Assembly: GCF_002368035.1 (NCBI RefSeq)
Contig: NZ_AP018222.1
Location: forward strand, 6,349,809-6,413,808
DNA: 64,000 bases
Direction of reading: 5' to 3'
From: Nostoc linckia NIES-25
GTDB taxonomy: Bacteria; Cyanobacteriota; Cyanobacteriia; Cyanobacteriales; Nostocaceae
The notes beneath the pieces are model-generated. The model saw only the letters and a list, made by a program, of their open reading frames with translations, did not search any database and was not told where the DNA came from. The translations under genes were made by a program, and so were the position numbers. Positions 52,462-61,616 of the stretch are shown piece by piece. How positions within the stretch are numbered: the first letter of the stretch is position 1; every line of letters starts with the position of its first letter.

Positions 52462-52713
52462 CTACTCTTGTGTGCGATCGCGTTCCTGCTTTTCTGCTTC
52501 CAGAATCGCTAATAAAAGGGCTTCTTCCTGAATTTCAAACTCTTGTTCAGGAATTTCTCCCATATCAAAAGCAAGTTGAAGTGCAAGAAGCTGCTTACTG
52601 AGATTTTCTTTATCATCAATTTCAGTACTCGCTTGTTCTAAAATTTTTTCCCCAAGCCACGTTACCCCCATTAATGGGCCGGTAATCGGTAATAGTAAGA
52701 AGCGCAGAACCAT
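52462..52713 (-). CDS. gvpG: gas vesicle protein GvpG
   Basis: 83 aa. MVLRFLLLPITGPLMGVTWL at the N terminus, followed by an acidic helical tail (LLALQLAFDMGEIPEQEFEI), is the standard GvpG pattern. It is an accessory protein of vesicle assembly found in most gvp clusters. It is divergent from gvpN, with a 211-bp shared promoter region. Being on the opposite strand to the other gvp genes here is unusual. Confidence 0.85.
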   Translation of the reverse strand: MVLRFLLLPITGPLMGVTWLGEKILEQASTEIDDKENLSKQLLALQLAFDMGEIPEQEFEIQEEALLLAILEAEKQERDRTQE

Positions 52714-52924
52714 ATCAGTTTACCCTCGTGTGGATTTATTAAAACTGTCCTCGCAAGACCGTAATCATGCTGATGACATAAATATAAAACATTACTAGTC
52801 TTATGTTGATACCAAAATGCATGGGATTTGAGTCCAGTTAAGGCTTATTGACATCCGTATTTTATATATCCGATGTGCAAAAAATTACTTTTATAAAAAT
52901 TCCTACTTAGGAGGTACTTAGAGC

Positions 52925-54097
52925 TTGACAACAGTATTAAATGCATCTCCCCAGCGATTTGTCAATACCCCTGCTATTCAACGCATCGCTCAACGTGCTT
53001 TGCGCTATCTACAGTCAGGTTTTTCAGTACATTTACGAGGTTCTGCCGGAGTCGGAAAAACTACTCTGGCAATGCATCTAGCTGATTTGCTCAACCAGCC
53101 TATCATCCTCTTATTTGGAGATGATGAGTTTAAAACCTCAGACTTGATTGGTAATCAATTAGGTTATACCCGTAAAAAGGTTGTTGATAACTTCATCCAC
53201 AGCGTTGTTAAAGTTGAGGATGAACTGCGACAACATTGGGTTGATGCCCGATTAACCCTAGCTTGTAAAGAAGGATTTACGCTGGTTTACGACGAATTTA
53301 ATCGATCGCACCCGGAGGTAAATAACGTTTTACTCTCCGTACTTGAGGAGAGGTTGTTAGTCTTGCCAACAAACCAACATCGAGCCGAGTATATCCGGGT
53401 TCATCCCCAGTTTCGGGCAATCTTAACATCAAATCCTCAAGAGTATTGTGGAGTCCATGCAACTCAGGATGCTTTGATGGATCGTGTGATTACCATCGAT
53501 ATGCCTCCACCTGATGAACTCACTCAGCAGGAGATTGTAGTTCATAAAACAGGCATAGATTCTGAGAAAGCAGACAAAATCGTGCGCTTGGTGCGAATGT
53601 TTTGGAGTCGCTCTGCCTCTGGACAAGGCGGTGGATTACGTTCCTGTCTGATGATTGCTAGAATCTGCCACGAGCATGAAATTTCCGTAAACTTTGAAGA
53701 GCCTAACTTCCAAGATATTTGTGCTGATATCCTGCTTTCTCGCACGAATCAACCTCGTATGGAAGCAACTCGGCTACTGGAAGAGGTTTTGCGTGAATTG
53801 TATCATAGTACAAATACTCAATCTCAGCCGGCAGAAGAGATAATACCAGACAGCCAAAATCAGATTGTATTGGCACAACGAGTACCTTACGAGCATGAAG
53901 TCTACAACTACCTGTGCAAGTCTCCAGGAAGGCGTTTCTCTGATTTGGCAGCAGAATTAGGGATTGATCGCAGTCAAATTGTAGCTGCACTCAAGTCTCT
54001 CAGAGAGCAGGGAGTATTATTGCAAATGCAAGGCACTGAACTGCCGAACATATCACAGACAGTGGCTTTTGATTCTGGCCATTTAATAAATAAATGA
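52925..54097 (+). CDS. gvpN: gas vesicle protein GvpN, with C-terminal winged helix
   Basis: 390 aa from TTG at 52925, which follows AGGAGGT by 9 nt. MoxR-type AAA ATPase: Walker A RGSAGVGKTTLAMH, Walker B FTLVYDEFNRSHPEVNN and sensor LTSNPQEYCGVH. GvpN aids growth of vesicles beyond small bicones. Residues about 330-385 (HEVYNYLCKSPGRRFSDLAA, ELGIDRSQIVAALKSLREQG) form a winged-helix domain. It overlaps gvpJ by 4 bp (ATGA). Confidence 0.9.
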   Translation: MTTVLNASPQRFVNTPAIQRIAQRALRYLQSGFSVHLRGSAGVGKTTLAMHLADLLNQPIILLFGDDEFKTSDLIGNQLGYTRKKVVDNFIHSVVKVEDELRQHWVDARLTLACKEGFTLVYDEFNRSHPEVNNVLLSVLEERLLVLPTNQHRAEYIRVHPQFRAILTSNPQEYCGVHATQDALMDRVITIDMPPPDELTQQEIVVHKTGIDSEKADKIVRLVRMFWSRSASGQGGGLRSCLMIARICHEHEISVNFEEPNFQDICADILLSRTNQPRMEATRLLEEVLRELYHSTNTQSQPAEEIIPDSQNQIVLAQRVPYEHEVYNYLCKSPGRRFSDLAAELGIDRSQIVAALKSLREQGVLLQMQGTELPNISQTVAFDSGHLINK

Positions 54098-54441
54098 GTA
54101 CTAATACTAATCGGGGAGTTATCACAGCAACTCAAGGTTCTACCTTGGCAGATATTCTCGAACGGGTTCTAGATAAAGGCATTGTGATTGCAGGAGATAT
54201 TTCTGTTTCCGTCGGCTCCACAGAACTGCTCAACATCCGAATTCGTTTGTTGATTTCTTCTGTTGATAAAGCTAAAGAGATTGGAATTAACTGGTGGGAG
54301 AGCGACCCCTATCTGAATAGTCAAGCTCGTTCCTTATTAACAACTAATCAACAACTTCAAGAGCGTGTTGCCAGTCTAGAAACAGAACTGCGATCGCTCA
54401 AAGCACTCAATCCTCTTAATCATCAGAATGCAGGCGATTAG
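54094..54441 (+). CDS. gvpJ: gas vesicle protein GvpJ
   Basis: 115 aa. GvpA/J family: LADILERVLDKGIVIAGDIS and LLNIRIRLLISSVDKAKEI. The helix-strand-strand-helix core matches GvpA, with a longer C-terminal coiled tail (NQQLQERVASLETELRSLKA). A minor vesicle protein needed for initiation. Start codon overlaps the stop of gvpN; end overlaps gvpK by 14 bp. Confidence 0.9.
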   Translation: MSTNTNRGVITATQGSTLADILERVLDKGIVIAGDISVSVGSTELLNIRIRLLISSVDKAKEIGINWWESDPYLNSQARSLLTTNQQLQERVASLETELRSLKALNPLNHQNAGD

Positions 54442-54862
54442 CAAATCAAAAGGTTCCGATTCAGGTTTAGCACCGTTGTTACTGACGGTTGTCGAACTGA
54501 TACGCCAACTCATGGAAGCTCAGGTGATTCGGCGCATGGATGCTGGCAACCTCAGCGACTCTGAGTTAGATCGAGCTGCCGAAAGCCTGCAACAGCTTGA
54601 ACAACAGGTTATTAAGCTTTGCGAGATATTTGAAATTGACCCAGCCGATCTAAATATTAACTTGGGTGAAATGGGAACTTTACTTCCCCAATCTGGAGGA
54701 TACTACCCCGGTGAAACCTCTAGTCAACCCTCTATTCTAGAACTCCTCGATCGCCTATTAAATACCGGTGTGGTGGTTGAAGGGGACTTAGACTTAGGAC
54801 TGGCTCAGTTGAACTTAGTTCATGCCAAGTTAAGATTAGTACTCACTTCTAAACCCCTGTAA
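54428..54862 (+). CDS. gvpK: gas vesicle protein GvpK, with GvpA-like C-terminal domain
   Basis: 144 aa. GvpK core: SGLAPLLLTVVELIRQLMEA, then DPADLNINLGEMGTLLP. The last 45 residues (SILELLDRLLNTGVVVEGDL) look like a shortened GvpA/J core fused on. It overlaps the end of gvpJ. Confidence 0.9.
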   Translation: MQAISKSKGSDSGLAPLLLTVVELIRQLMEAQVIRRMDAGNLSDSELDRAAESLQQLEQQVIKLCEIFEIDPADLNINLGEMGTLLPQSGGYYPGETSSQPSILELLDRLLNTGVVVEGDLDLGLAQLNLVHAKLRLVLTSKPL

Positions 54863-54898
54863 CTTTTTTATCTACATTCTTATTGGTAATACATTCTT

Positions 54899-55669
54899 AT
54901 GAGTTATGGCTTTTACATTTATGGAATTTTGACCTTGCCTGCTCCGCAAGATTTAAATTTAGAAGGGTTAGATCGGCAGCCCGTACAAATTAAAATTTTG
55001 GATGATTTTGCAGTAATCTACTCCGAAGCACAGCAAGAGCGTTATTTAGCAAGCCGTCGTAACCTGCTAAATCATGAAAAAGTCCTTGAGGAAATCATGC
55101 AAGCAGGTGATGTCTACGACGGGCTACACCAACGCAATTTACTACCCGTGCAATTTGGACTTTTGGTTGCAAGCTGGGAAACATTTTCACAACAATTAAT
55201 TCGTCCTCATCAAGAAGAATTGACACAGTTGCTTGCCAAGTTATCAGGTCGCCGAGAAGTTAGCGTCAAAGTTTTTTGGAATACTGAGGCAGAAATTCAG
55301 GGATTGTTAGCAGAAAATCCAGATATCAAAACCGAAAGGGATAAGCTAGCGGGTCAACCTCTGAATATTGAACAGGTAATCCAAATAGGACAAGCCATCG
55401 AACAGGGAATGAGCGATCGCAAACAAGGCATCATAAATTTATTTCAAGGCACGCTCAATTCCATTGCGATCGATGTGGTGGAAAATTCTCCTCAAATGGA
55501 CACAATGATTTACAACGCAGCCTACCTAATCCCTTGGGAAGCAGAATCACAATTTAGCGAACAGGTTGAAGCACTCGATCGCCAATTTGAAGAACGTTTG
55601 CGAATTCGATACAACAACTTCACTGCTCCATTTAACTTTGCTCGTCTGCGATTATTCAGTTCCAACTAA
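54899..55669 (+). CDS. gvpF/L: gas vesicle protein GvpF/L, copy 1
   Basis: 256 aa. The family signature is visible (YIYGILTLP, LLNHEKVLEEIM, LLPVQFG, and RKQGIINLFQG). GvpF/L proteins bind GvpA and are needed for vesicle formation. It lies 36 bp after gvpK. A MITE-type repeat begins 9 bp after its stop. Confidence 0.88.
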   Translation: MSYGFYIYGILTLPAPQDLNLEGLDRQPVQIKILDDFAVIYSEAQQERYLASRRNLLNHEKVLEEIMQAGDVYDGLHQRNLLPVQFGLLVASWETFSQQLIRPHQEELTQLLAKLSGRREVSVKVFWNTEAEIQGLLAENPDIKTERDKLAGQPLNIEQVIQIGQAIEQGMSDRKQGIINLFQGTLNSIAIDVVENSPQMDTMIYNAAYLIPWEAESQFSEQVEALDRQFEERLRIRYNNFTAPFNFARLRLFSSN

Positions 55670-55677
55670 AAAATTAT

Positions 55678-55800
55678 TAGACCTCTTGCATCAATCACAT
55701 TATGACTACCAAACAGTTGATTTCTCTCTAACTCTCTGCGCCTCTGCGCCTCTGCGTGAGATAAAAAATTCTTGTTTTCAACATTCGTGCAAGAAGCCTA
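55678..55800. repeat. 123-bp inverted-repeat element, TAGACCTCTTGCA family
   Basis: TAGACCTCTTGCA (55678-55690) and TGCAAGAAGCCTA (55788-55800) are termini. The centre carries CTCTGCGCCTCTGCG repeats. A second member lies at 62516-62725. Both sit within 10 bp of a stop codon. Confidence 0.7.
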
Positions 55801-55842
55801 TTGAAATTAAATCTTTCTCTATCTTTTATTTAAATAAAATCA

Positions 55843-57666
55843 ATGGACGACATATTTAAAGGATTTGAACAGCTATTAGAAATTGCCAAAGCTTTAGAAG
55901 AAAAAGCAGAAAAAGGCGAGTTAAAAACTTCTATTCAAATTCGCTCTCATAATCTTAGTAGTATTCCCCGACAAGGTAATATTCCAAGAACAAGTAATTC
56001 CAGCCGAGCCAGATCCAATTCCACCGATGCAGCTACACCAATGGATGATGCTGATGTCACCCCCCCATCAGCTAAGACGAACTCAAAAACTTCTTGGCAA
56101 GATGTCGGCGGCTTGGGTGATATTCTCAAAGAAATCAGAGAGTTAGTCGAAATTCCCCTAAAACGTCCAGATTTATTGGCGAAATTAGGCTTAGAACCTC
56201 CGCGTGGCGTTTTGCTAGTTGGGCCGCCTGGTACGGGAAAAACTTTAACAGCCCGTGTTTTGGCAGAAGAGTTAGAGTTAAACTACATTGCCATCAATGG
56301 CCCAGAGGTGATGAGCAAGTATTACGGGGAAGCGGAAGCTCGTTTACGAAGCATTTTTGAGAAAGCAACTCGTTCTGCTCCCTGCCTAATATTTATTGAT
56401 GAAATTGACAGTCTCGCCCCAGATCGCAGCCAAGTAGAAGGTGAAGTTGAAAAAAGACTAGTGGCGCAGTTGCTTGGCTTAATGGATGGGTTTGCCAAAA
56501 CCGAAGGCGTACTCGTACTAGCAGCAACAAATCGTCCCGATTATCTCGATCCGGCGCTGCGTCGTCCGGGACGCTTCGATCGCGAAGTTCATTTTCGAGT
56601 TCCCGATCGCAATGGACGATTGGAAATCCTCACGATTTTAACAAGTGCCATGCCCTTGGAAACTGCGGTTGATTTAGGAGCGATCGCCGATTTAGCTGTC
56701 GGTTTTGTCGGTGCCGATATCAAAGCTCTTTGTCAAAAAGCAGCCTACATTGCCCTGCGTCGTCAAGTCCCCTCACTCAACAGTCCCATTCCTGAAAACA
56801 TGACTATCATGCAGCAGGATTTTCTCGAAGCAATTAAGGAGATAAAACCCTCAGTTCTCAGGTCTGTAGCAGTTGAAGCACCAAATGTAAGTTGGGATGA
56901 CATTGGTGGTTTGGATGATGTGAAACAAAAACTTCAAGAATCTGTAGAGGGCGCACTTCTATATCCCGAACTATACGAGCAAACCAAAGCCAAGCCTCCC
57001 CGTGGGATTCTGTTGTGGGGGCCGCCGGGAACGGGAAAAACCTTACTGGCAAAAGCGATCGCTTCTCAAGCTAGAGCCAACTTTATTGCTGTCAATGGCC
57101 CGGAATTACTCAGCCGATGGGTAGGAGCCGCAGAACAAGCAGTCAGAGAACTCTTTAGCAAAGCTCGACAAGCATCTCCTTGCGTTGTGTTTGTAGATGA
57201 AATAGATACTCTAGCACCAGCACGAGGAAGATTTAGTGGTGATTCTGGAGTTAGCGATCGCGTTGTCGGTCAACTGCTCACCGAATTGGATGGATTGCAT
57301 GAATGCCCGAAAGTACTGTTAGTAGGAGCAACCAATCGTCCAGAAACCCTCGATCCTGCCTTACTCAGAGCCGGAAGATTGGACTTACAAATCAAAATCG
57401 ATCTACCAGATAGAGCCAGCCGATTAGCAATTTTACAAGTTCACAATCTAGATCGTCCTTTGGTTGATGTCGATTTAGAAACCTGGGCGACAGTTACCGA
57501 AGGTTGGAATGGCGCAGACTTGGCTTTATTGAGCAATCAAGCGGCTTTAAGCGCAATTCGTCGATACCGCGCCCAGGGATTGAGCGACTCCAGCTTGATT
57601 CAGATTACAAATGATGATTTTCAAGTTACATATCAAATGCTTGCAAATCAGCATCAATCTGAATAG
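55843..57666 (+). CDS. Cdc48-like double AAA ATPase at the gas-vesicle locus
   Basis: 607 aa. A short N terminus with coiled/acidic features (MDDIFKGFEQLLEIAKALEE) and a basic S-rich linker precede two AAA modules: D1 Walker A GPPGTGKTLTARVL with FIDEIDSLAPDR, and D2 GPPGTGKTLLAKAI with FVDEIDTLAPAR. Second-region-of-homology arginines are present in both. The N-terminal domain of Cdc48/VAT is absent. It stands between two gvpF/L genes in the same direction, so it may remodel or unfold vesicle proteins (inference). Confidence 0.85.
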   Translation: MDDIFKGFEQLLEIAKALEEKAEKGELKTSIQIRSHNLSSIPRQGNIPRTSNSSRARSNSTDAATPMDDADVTPPSAKTNSKTSWQDVGGLGDILKEIRELVEIPLKRPDLLAKLGLEPPRGVLLVGPPGTGKTLTARVLAEELELNYIAINGPEVMSKYYGEAEARLRSIFEKATRSAPCLIFIDEIDSLAPDRSQVEGEVEKRLVAQLLGLMDGFAKTEGVLVLAATNRPDYLDPALRRPGRFDREVHFRVPDRNGRLEILTILTSAMPLETAVDLGAIADLAVGFVGADIKALCQKAAYIALRRQVPSLNSPIPENMTIMQQDFLEAIKEIKPSVLRSVAVEAPNVSWDDIGGLDDVKQKLQESVEGALLYPELYEQTKAKPPRGILLWGPPGTGKTLLAKAIASQARANFIAVNGPELLSRWVGAAEQAVRELFSKARQASPCVVFVDEIDTLAPARGRFSGDSGVSDRVVGQLLTELDGLHECPKVLLVGATNRPETLDPALLRAGRLDLQIKIDLPDRASRLAILQVHNLDRPLVDVDLETWATVTEGWNGADLALLSNQAALSAIRRYRAQGLSDSSLIQITNDDFQVTYQMLANQHQSE

Positions 57667-57676
57667 TGATTCATCT

Positions 57677-57709
57677 AGATCCCCGACTTCTTTAAGAAGT
57701 CGGGGATCT
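57677..57709. repeat. perfect hairpin repeat
   Basis: AGATCCCCGACTTC pairs with GAAGTCGGGGATCT around TTTAA. It follows the stop of the double AAA gene and may act as a terminator or as an intergenic palindrome; a T tract is missing. Confidence 0.75.
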
Positions 57710-57735
57710 GAACACCCCCAAACTATCAAAAATTT

Positions 57736-58425
57736 ATGTCAATATACGCCTATGCGCTTCTAATACCGATCGCCTCACCGCTTGTTCTACCTGTAGGGAT
57801 GGAAAGGAATACCGAACTCGTTTACTCTTCTGGTTTAGCCGCGATCATAGAGCCGGAAATCTCACTGGAAGCATTACAAGCAACAGATGAGCGTTTACTT
57901 CAATCTGTGTTAACCCACGATCGCGTAATTCGAGAACTCTTTCAACAAACTCCCCTTCTTCCCCTACGGTTTGGGAGCGGTTTTAACTCTCAAGAAACAC
58001 TGCTGAATCATCTAGAAAAGCACCAACAGCAATATCTACAAACCCTAACTCACCTAGCAGACAAAGTTGAGTACACTTTAAAAGCTACACCCTGTAATTT
58101 GCCTGATGAGTCTGACACTATTGATGCTAGGGGAAAAGCCTATTTATTAGCTAAAAAACAACGCTACCAAACACAGCAAGCATTTCAAGTACAACAATGC
58201 GAACAGTGGGAACTCTTGAACCAGTTAATTCTCAAAACCTATGCAACCGTTAACTGTGAGACTCGACAGTCAGATGTGCGACAAATCCACTTTTTAGCAC
58301 AGCGCAACAATTCAACGGTTAGTACGGAGCAATTTCCCCTTTGGCAAGTACAATGCTCGCACTGGCAATTGGCGCTGAGCGAACCTTTGCCACCCTACCA
58401 TTTTCTCAAAAATACTCTCATATAA
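57736..58425 (+). CDS. gvpF/L: gas vesicle protein GvpF/L, copy 2
   Basis: 229 aa. It shares the GvpF/L layout (TNTELVYSSGLAAIIEPEI-type strand, DRVIRELFQQTPLLPLRFGS) but is more diverged than copy 1 and shorter. It could correspond to GvpW of Anabaena-type clusters. Confidence 0.8.
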   Translation: MSIYAYALLIPIASPLVLPVGMERNTELVYSSGLAAIIEPEISLEALQATDERLLQSVLTHDRVIRELFQQTPLLPLRFGSGFNSQETLLNHLEKHQQQYLQTLTHLADKVEYTLKATPCNLPDESDTIDARGKAYLLAKKQRYQTQQAFQVQQCEQWELLNQLILKTYATVNCETRQSDVRQIHFLAQRNNSTVSTEQFPLWQVQCSHWQLALSEPLPPYHFLKNTLI

Positions 58426-58454
58426 ATTCATAAAAAATAATATTTAAAGCTTGT

Positions 58455-58497
58455 CAAGAAAAAATCAAGACTAGATGATTTTTCTTGCTATTTTTTT
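58455..58497 (+). terminator. intrinsic terminator before gvpA
   Basis: CAAGAAAAAATCA pairs with TGATTTTTCTTG (one bulge) and is followed by a run of seven T. It ends the gvpN-gvpF/L run, so gvpA must be served by its own promoter in 58498-58650. Confidence 0.8.
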
Positions 58498-58665
58498 GTG
58501 TAAAAACAATTGTTAACTTTTTAGTATTTTTTTCTTTTCTTTTATTTATCTTATGTTTTTGGGAACACTAAACCCAGGAAGAATAAAACACATTGTGTAA
58601 GTTTTACCTACTGCTCAATGAGAGCAAGTTTAAATCAATAATTAGAGTTGTGAGAGGAAAATAAA

Positions 58666-58887
58666 ATGGCTGTTGAAAAAGTTAACTCATCTTCAAGTCT
58701 AGCTGAAGTTATCGACCGCATTTTGGACAAAGGAATTGTAGTTGATGCTTGGGTACGTGTTTCTTTAGTTGGTATTGAATTACTAGCAGTCGAAGCTCGC
58801 ATTGTAATTGCTTCAGTTGAAACTTACTTAAGATATGCGGAAGCAGTTGGTTTAACATCTCAGGCTGCTGTTCCATCTGCTGCTTAA
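58666..58887 (+). CDS. gvpA: gas vesicle structural protein GvpA
   Basis: 73 aa. SLAEVIDRILDKGIVVDAWV and LVGIELLAVEARIVIASVET are the near-invariant GvpA core, the ribbed wall protein. Good ribosome binding site (GAGAGGAAAATAAAATG). Only one gvpA copy is seen. A hairpin follows before gvpC. Confidence 0.95.
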   Translation: MAVEKVNSSSSLAEVIDRILDKGIVVDAWVRVSLVGIELLAVEARIVIASVETYLRYAEAVGLTSQAAVPSAA

Positions 58888-58903
58888 TATCACATTAGAA
58901 AAA

Positions 58904-58926
58904 GGGAGTCTTAATTTATGGCTCCC
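58904..58926 (+). terminator. attenuator-like hairpin between gvpA and gvpC
   Basis: GGGAG pairs with CTCCC around a loop, preceded by A-rich and followed by T-rich sequence. A partial terminator here would give more gvpA than gvpC message, as the protein ratio in the vesicle wall requires. Confidence 0.55.
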
Positions 58927-58966
58927 ATTTAATTTTTCTAGTTAACAAAATAGGAGATTTCAGCTA

Positions 58967-59662
58967 ATGGCTCTCAAAAATTTATGGGAACAAGAGCGAC
59001 AAGAACGATTGCAAATAACTGCTGAACGCCGTCAACAAGTTAACCAGTGGAAACAGCTAACTCAACAAGAATTGCAACTGCAAGCAGATTTGCTTCATCA
59101 TGAATTGAGCAGTTTTGTTACCAGCCTGCACAACAACAGAAAGTTACAACACCAGCAATTTCAGCAAGAGATTGTAGAGCGCCAATTAGAAATATTGCAA
59201 ATAAAAACAGATGTCTGCCAACGCCAACAACAGTACCGCCAACAGCGGGCAGCAAAGGCTCAGGCATTATTCCAAGATTTGCAAAATTTCCGGGCAATTT
59301 TACATAAAAATGTTTGGGGCGAGCGGACTCACGAACGAGCAGTTTCCCCACCTCTTGCTAAAACAGAGAAATTAGTGGCAACGGTTCCAAAATGGTCAAT
59401 CTCTCGTTCTGGAATTAAAGGTACTGGTTTTCGTCCTTCCGTCAATACCATGACTAGAAAAGTGCCTGCGTCGAATGCAGATACTAAATCTAAAGTGCAA
59501 CAATATATTCAGCAAGCCCAAGGAGCAACTCTAACAGAAATTGAAGAGGCGATTGGCTTAACCAGGGTGCAAACAATAGATATCCTACGCTCCTTAATCA
59601 AGCAAGGGATACTAGAACAACGCGATCGCCAATACTTTATTCGGCAACAAGCAATTTCTTGA
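58967..59662 (+). CDS. gvpC: gas vesicle outer protein GvpC, with C-terminal winged helix
   Basis: 231 aa, ATG after AGGAGA. The first about 125 residues are an unbroken charged helix with degenerate 33-residue-type repeats (LQADLLHHELSSFVTSLHNN, and KAQALFQDLQNFRAILHKNV) as in GvpC, which clips onto the outside of GvpA ribs. A linker leads to a winged-helix-like end (LTEIEEAIGLTRVQTIDILR, QGILEQRD). This extra domain is not part of classic GvpC. It follows gvpA by 79 bp. Confidence 0.8.
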   Translation: MALKNLWEQERQERLQITAERRQQVNQWKQLTQQELQLQADLLHHELSSFVTSLHNNRKLQHQQFQQEIVERQLEILQIKTDVCQRQQQYRQQRAAKAQALFQDLQNFRAILHKNVWGERTHERAVSPPLAKTEKLVATVPKWSISRSGIKGTGFRPSVNTMTRKVPASNADTKSKVQQYIQQAQGATLTEIEEAIGLTRVQTIDILRSLIKQGILEQRDRQYFIRQQAIS

Positions 59663-60091
59663 CAAACTCGATTCAAGCTCATTTTTTGTAATTGCAGACT
59701 AGCGGCTCTTGCGATCGCTTGTGGCTTTTGCCTTAAGCCGGCATAGTACGCAATCGATAAGCATTAAAGCTGGTCTATGCTTTGTAATATTCAACATTTC
59801 CATCTTTTTAAGGTCTGTATTGACAAGCAATTGTCTCAGTATATGTAACATTGCAAAAGTAATATAGATAACTTTTTTCTAATTAAAAAAGAGCTTAAAT
59901 CTTTGTTCGAGCTTCCGGCTTTGAACTTTAAAAATGTTCGGATTGGAAAGGGATATAACAAGCTGGGATAGCTCAATAGAAGTTTTGAACTGTACTATTG
60001 GCGATCGCACGATGAGGTTAGTAAGCTTGATTGTTTGAGAAATTCTAATCTAAATGCAAAACTCAAGATATATAAGGAGGTGCGATCCATT
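59663..60091. other. intergenic region before the phototaxis operon
   Basis: No gene is seen. HIP1 sites lie at about 59712 and 60001. The end contains AAGGAGGT (60074-60081), which supports the GTG start at 60092. Confidence 0.45.
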
Positions 60092-61498
60092 GTGCATCAA
60101 TTGATCGAGCAACTTCAAACTAAATTATTCACAGGCAGGCTGAATCTTGAAGCAAGGGACGGGCCGACTTGGACGCTATATTTTCGTTTAGGACGATTAA
60201 TTTGGCAGGGTGGCGGTTCTAATGCCGATGAGCGATGGCGACGGTACTTGTCGCAATACTGTCCTAATCTGGATGTGGCAAAGTTGGAGGGGCTTGTATC
60301 TCCCCAGGAAAGTTATCGCGAGTATTGCATTCTGAGTAAATTGCGAGAACAAAAATTAATCGAACAACAACAACTTGTTAGCCTGATTACAAGCTTAATA
60401 GCTGAAGTCCTGTTTGATATAATCCAGTACGTTGAAGCCAAAAGAAATGGCAACAATCCAGCAGCGCAGTTGTCACCTACTACCGTTGTTGGTGCAGTTC
60501 CTGGGTTTCTCCTGGCTGTAATACCAACTGAGGAAGTCTTGAAACAGGCTACACAAGCCTGGCAAGAATGGCGAGATGCAGGATTGGCAAGTTACTCGCC
60601 TAATTTATATCCTGTCATTGACAAACTTGAACTACTCCAAGGACAAGCATCCGCTAAACAGATTATTGCTCTAGTTGATGGCACAAAAACTTTACGAGGT
60701 CTAGGGCAAAAAACCAATCGGGATGTTTTAGCTTTGACCCGGTTCTTGATGCCATTAATAAAAGCAGGAGCGATCGCTTTTTCACCCACCCCAAGCCCTA
60801 GAAAGTTTGGAATTCAAGAAACTGGCAACCCGTCCAGTGCAGTTAATAATCCCAATTCTTTACCCAAGAGTGAAGAAAACACTGTTATACAAGTTGCACC
60901 CCCAGCGGCTAACAAACAAATTGTCAGTCCGTCTAGTACAGTTAATAATCCCAATTCTTCACGGAATACAGAAGAGAACACTGTTATACAAGTTGCAACC
61001 CCAGCGACTAACAAACAAATTGTCAGTCCGTCTAGTACAGTTAATAATCCCAATTCTTCACCCAAGAGTGAAGAGAACACTGTTATACAAGTTGCACCTC
61101 CAGCAGCTAGCAAAGCAATTATTGATGTCTCCAGACCTTTAGTAGCCTGTGTGGATGATAGTCCGACAATCTGCCGCAGTTTAGAGGAAATTCTCACCCA
61201 TCAAAATTACCGCTTTATTGGCATTCAAGACTCTTTGACGGCAGTTTTAAAGCTAATTAAAAGCAAGCCAGACTTCATTTTTTTGGATCTTTTGATGCCA
61301 AAAGTGAATGGCTATGAAATTTGTTCTCAAATTCGTAAAACTCCAAGTCTCAAAGATGTGCCAGTTGTCATCTTAACGGGGAAAGATGGAATAGTAGATC
61401 GGATGCGAGCAAAATTAGTAGGGGCAACTGACTTTTTGGGTAAACCCGTAGAGGCAGAAAAAGTACTTAATATGCTGCACAAGTATTTAAGCGTTTAG
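60092..61498 (+). CDS. PATAN-domain response regulator (PixG/PatA-like)
   Basis: 468 aa from GTG at 60092, which follows AAGGAGGT by 10 nt; a longer TTG-started frame from 60035 lacks such a site. N-terminal PATAN/DUF4388 part (IEQLQTKLFTGRLNLEARDG), a three-copy 33-aa linker repeat, and a C-terminal receiver: VDDSPT, phospho-acceptor FIFLDLLMP, VILTGKDG and FLGKP. PixG-type regulators control phototaxis through type IV pili. First gene of the operon followed by CheY, CheW and a GAF receptor. Confidence 0.88.
   Translation: MHQLIEQLQTKLFTGRLNLEARDGPTWTLYFRLGRLIWQGGGSNADERWRRYLSQYCPNLDVAKLEGLVSPQESYREYCILSKLREQKLIEQQQLVSLITSLIAEVLFDIIQYVEAKRNGNNPAAQLSPTTVVGAVPGFLLAVIPTEEVLKQATQAWQEWRDAGLASYSPNLYPVIDKLELLQGQASAKQIIALVDGTKTLRGLGQKTNRDVLALTRFLMPLIKAGAIAFSPTPSPRKFGIQETGNPSSAVNNPNSLPKSEENTVIQVAPPAANKQIVSPSSTVNNPNSSRNTEENTVIQVATPATNKQIVSPSSTVNNPNSSPKSEENTVIQVAPPAASKAIIDVSRPLVACVDDSPTICRSLEEILTHQNYRFIGIQDSLTAVLKLIKSKPDFIFLDLLMPKVNGYEICSQIRKTPSLKDVPVVILTGKDGIVDRMRAKLVGATDFLGKPVEAEKVLNMLHKYLSV
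60831..61127 (+). repeat. 99-bp in-frame tandem repeat in the PATAN-REC linker
   Basis: CCGTC(T/C)AGT starts at 60831, 60930 and 61029, exactly 99 bp apart. Each unit encodes 33 residues rich in P, S, N and T. Copies two and three are nearly identical. Confidence 0.85.
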
Positions 61499-61616
61499 GT
61501 TAAAATCCGAATTTCAATCTCTTTCTCTGTGCCTGGAGCGTCTGGGCGTGAGACAAAAAAAGTCTCTTGCCTTCTGCCTTATTTTCAAATTCTCAATTAA
61601 ATAGTTAGGAATAAAA

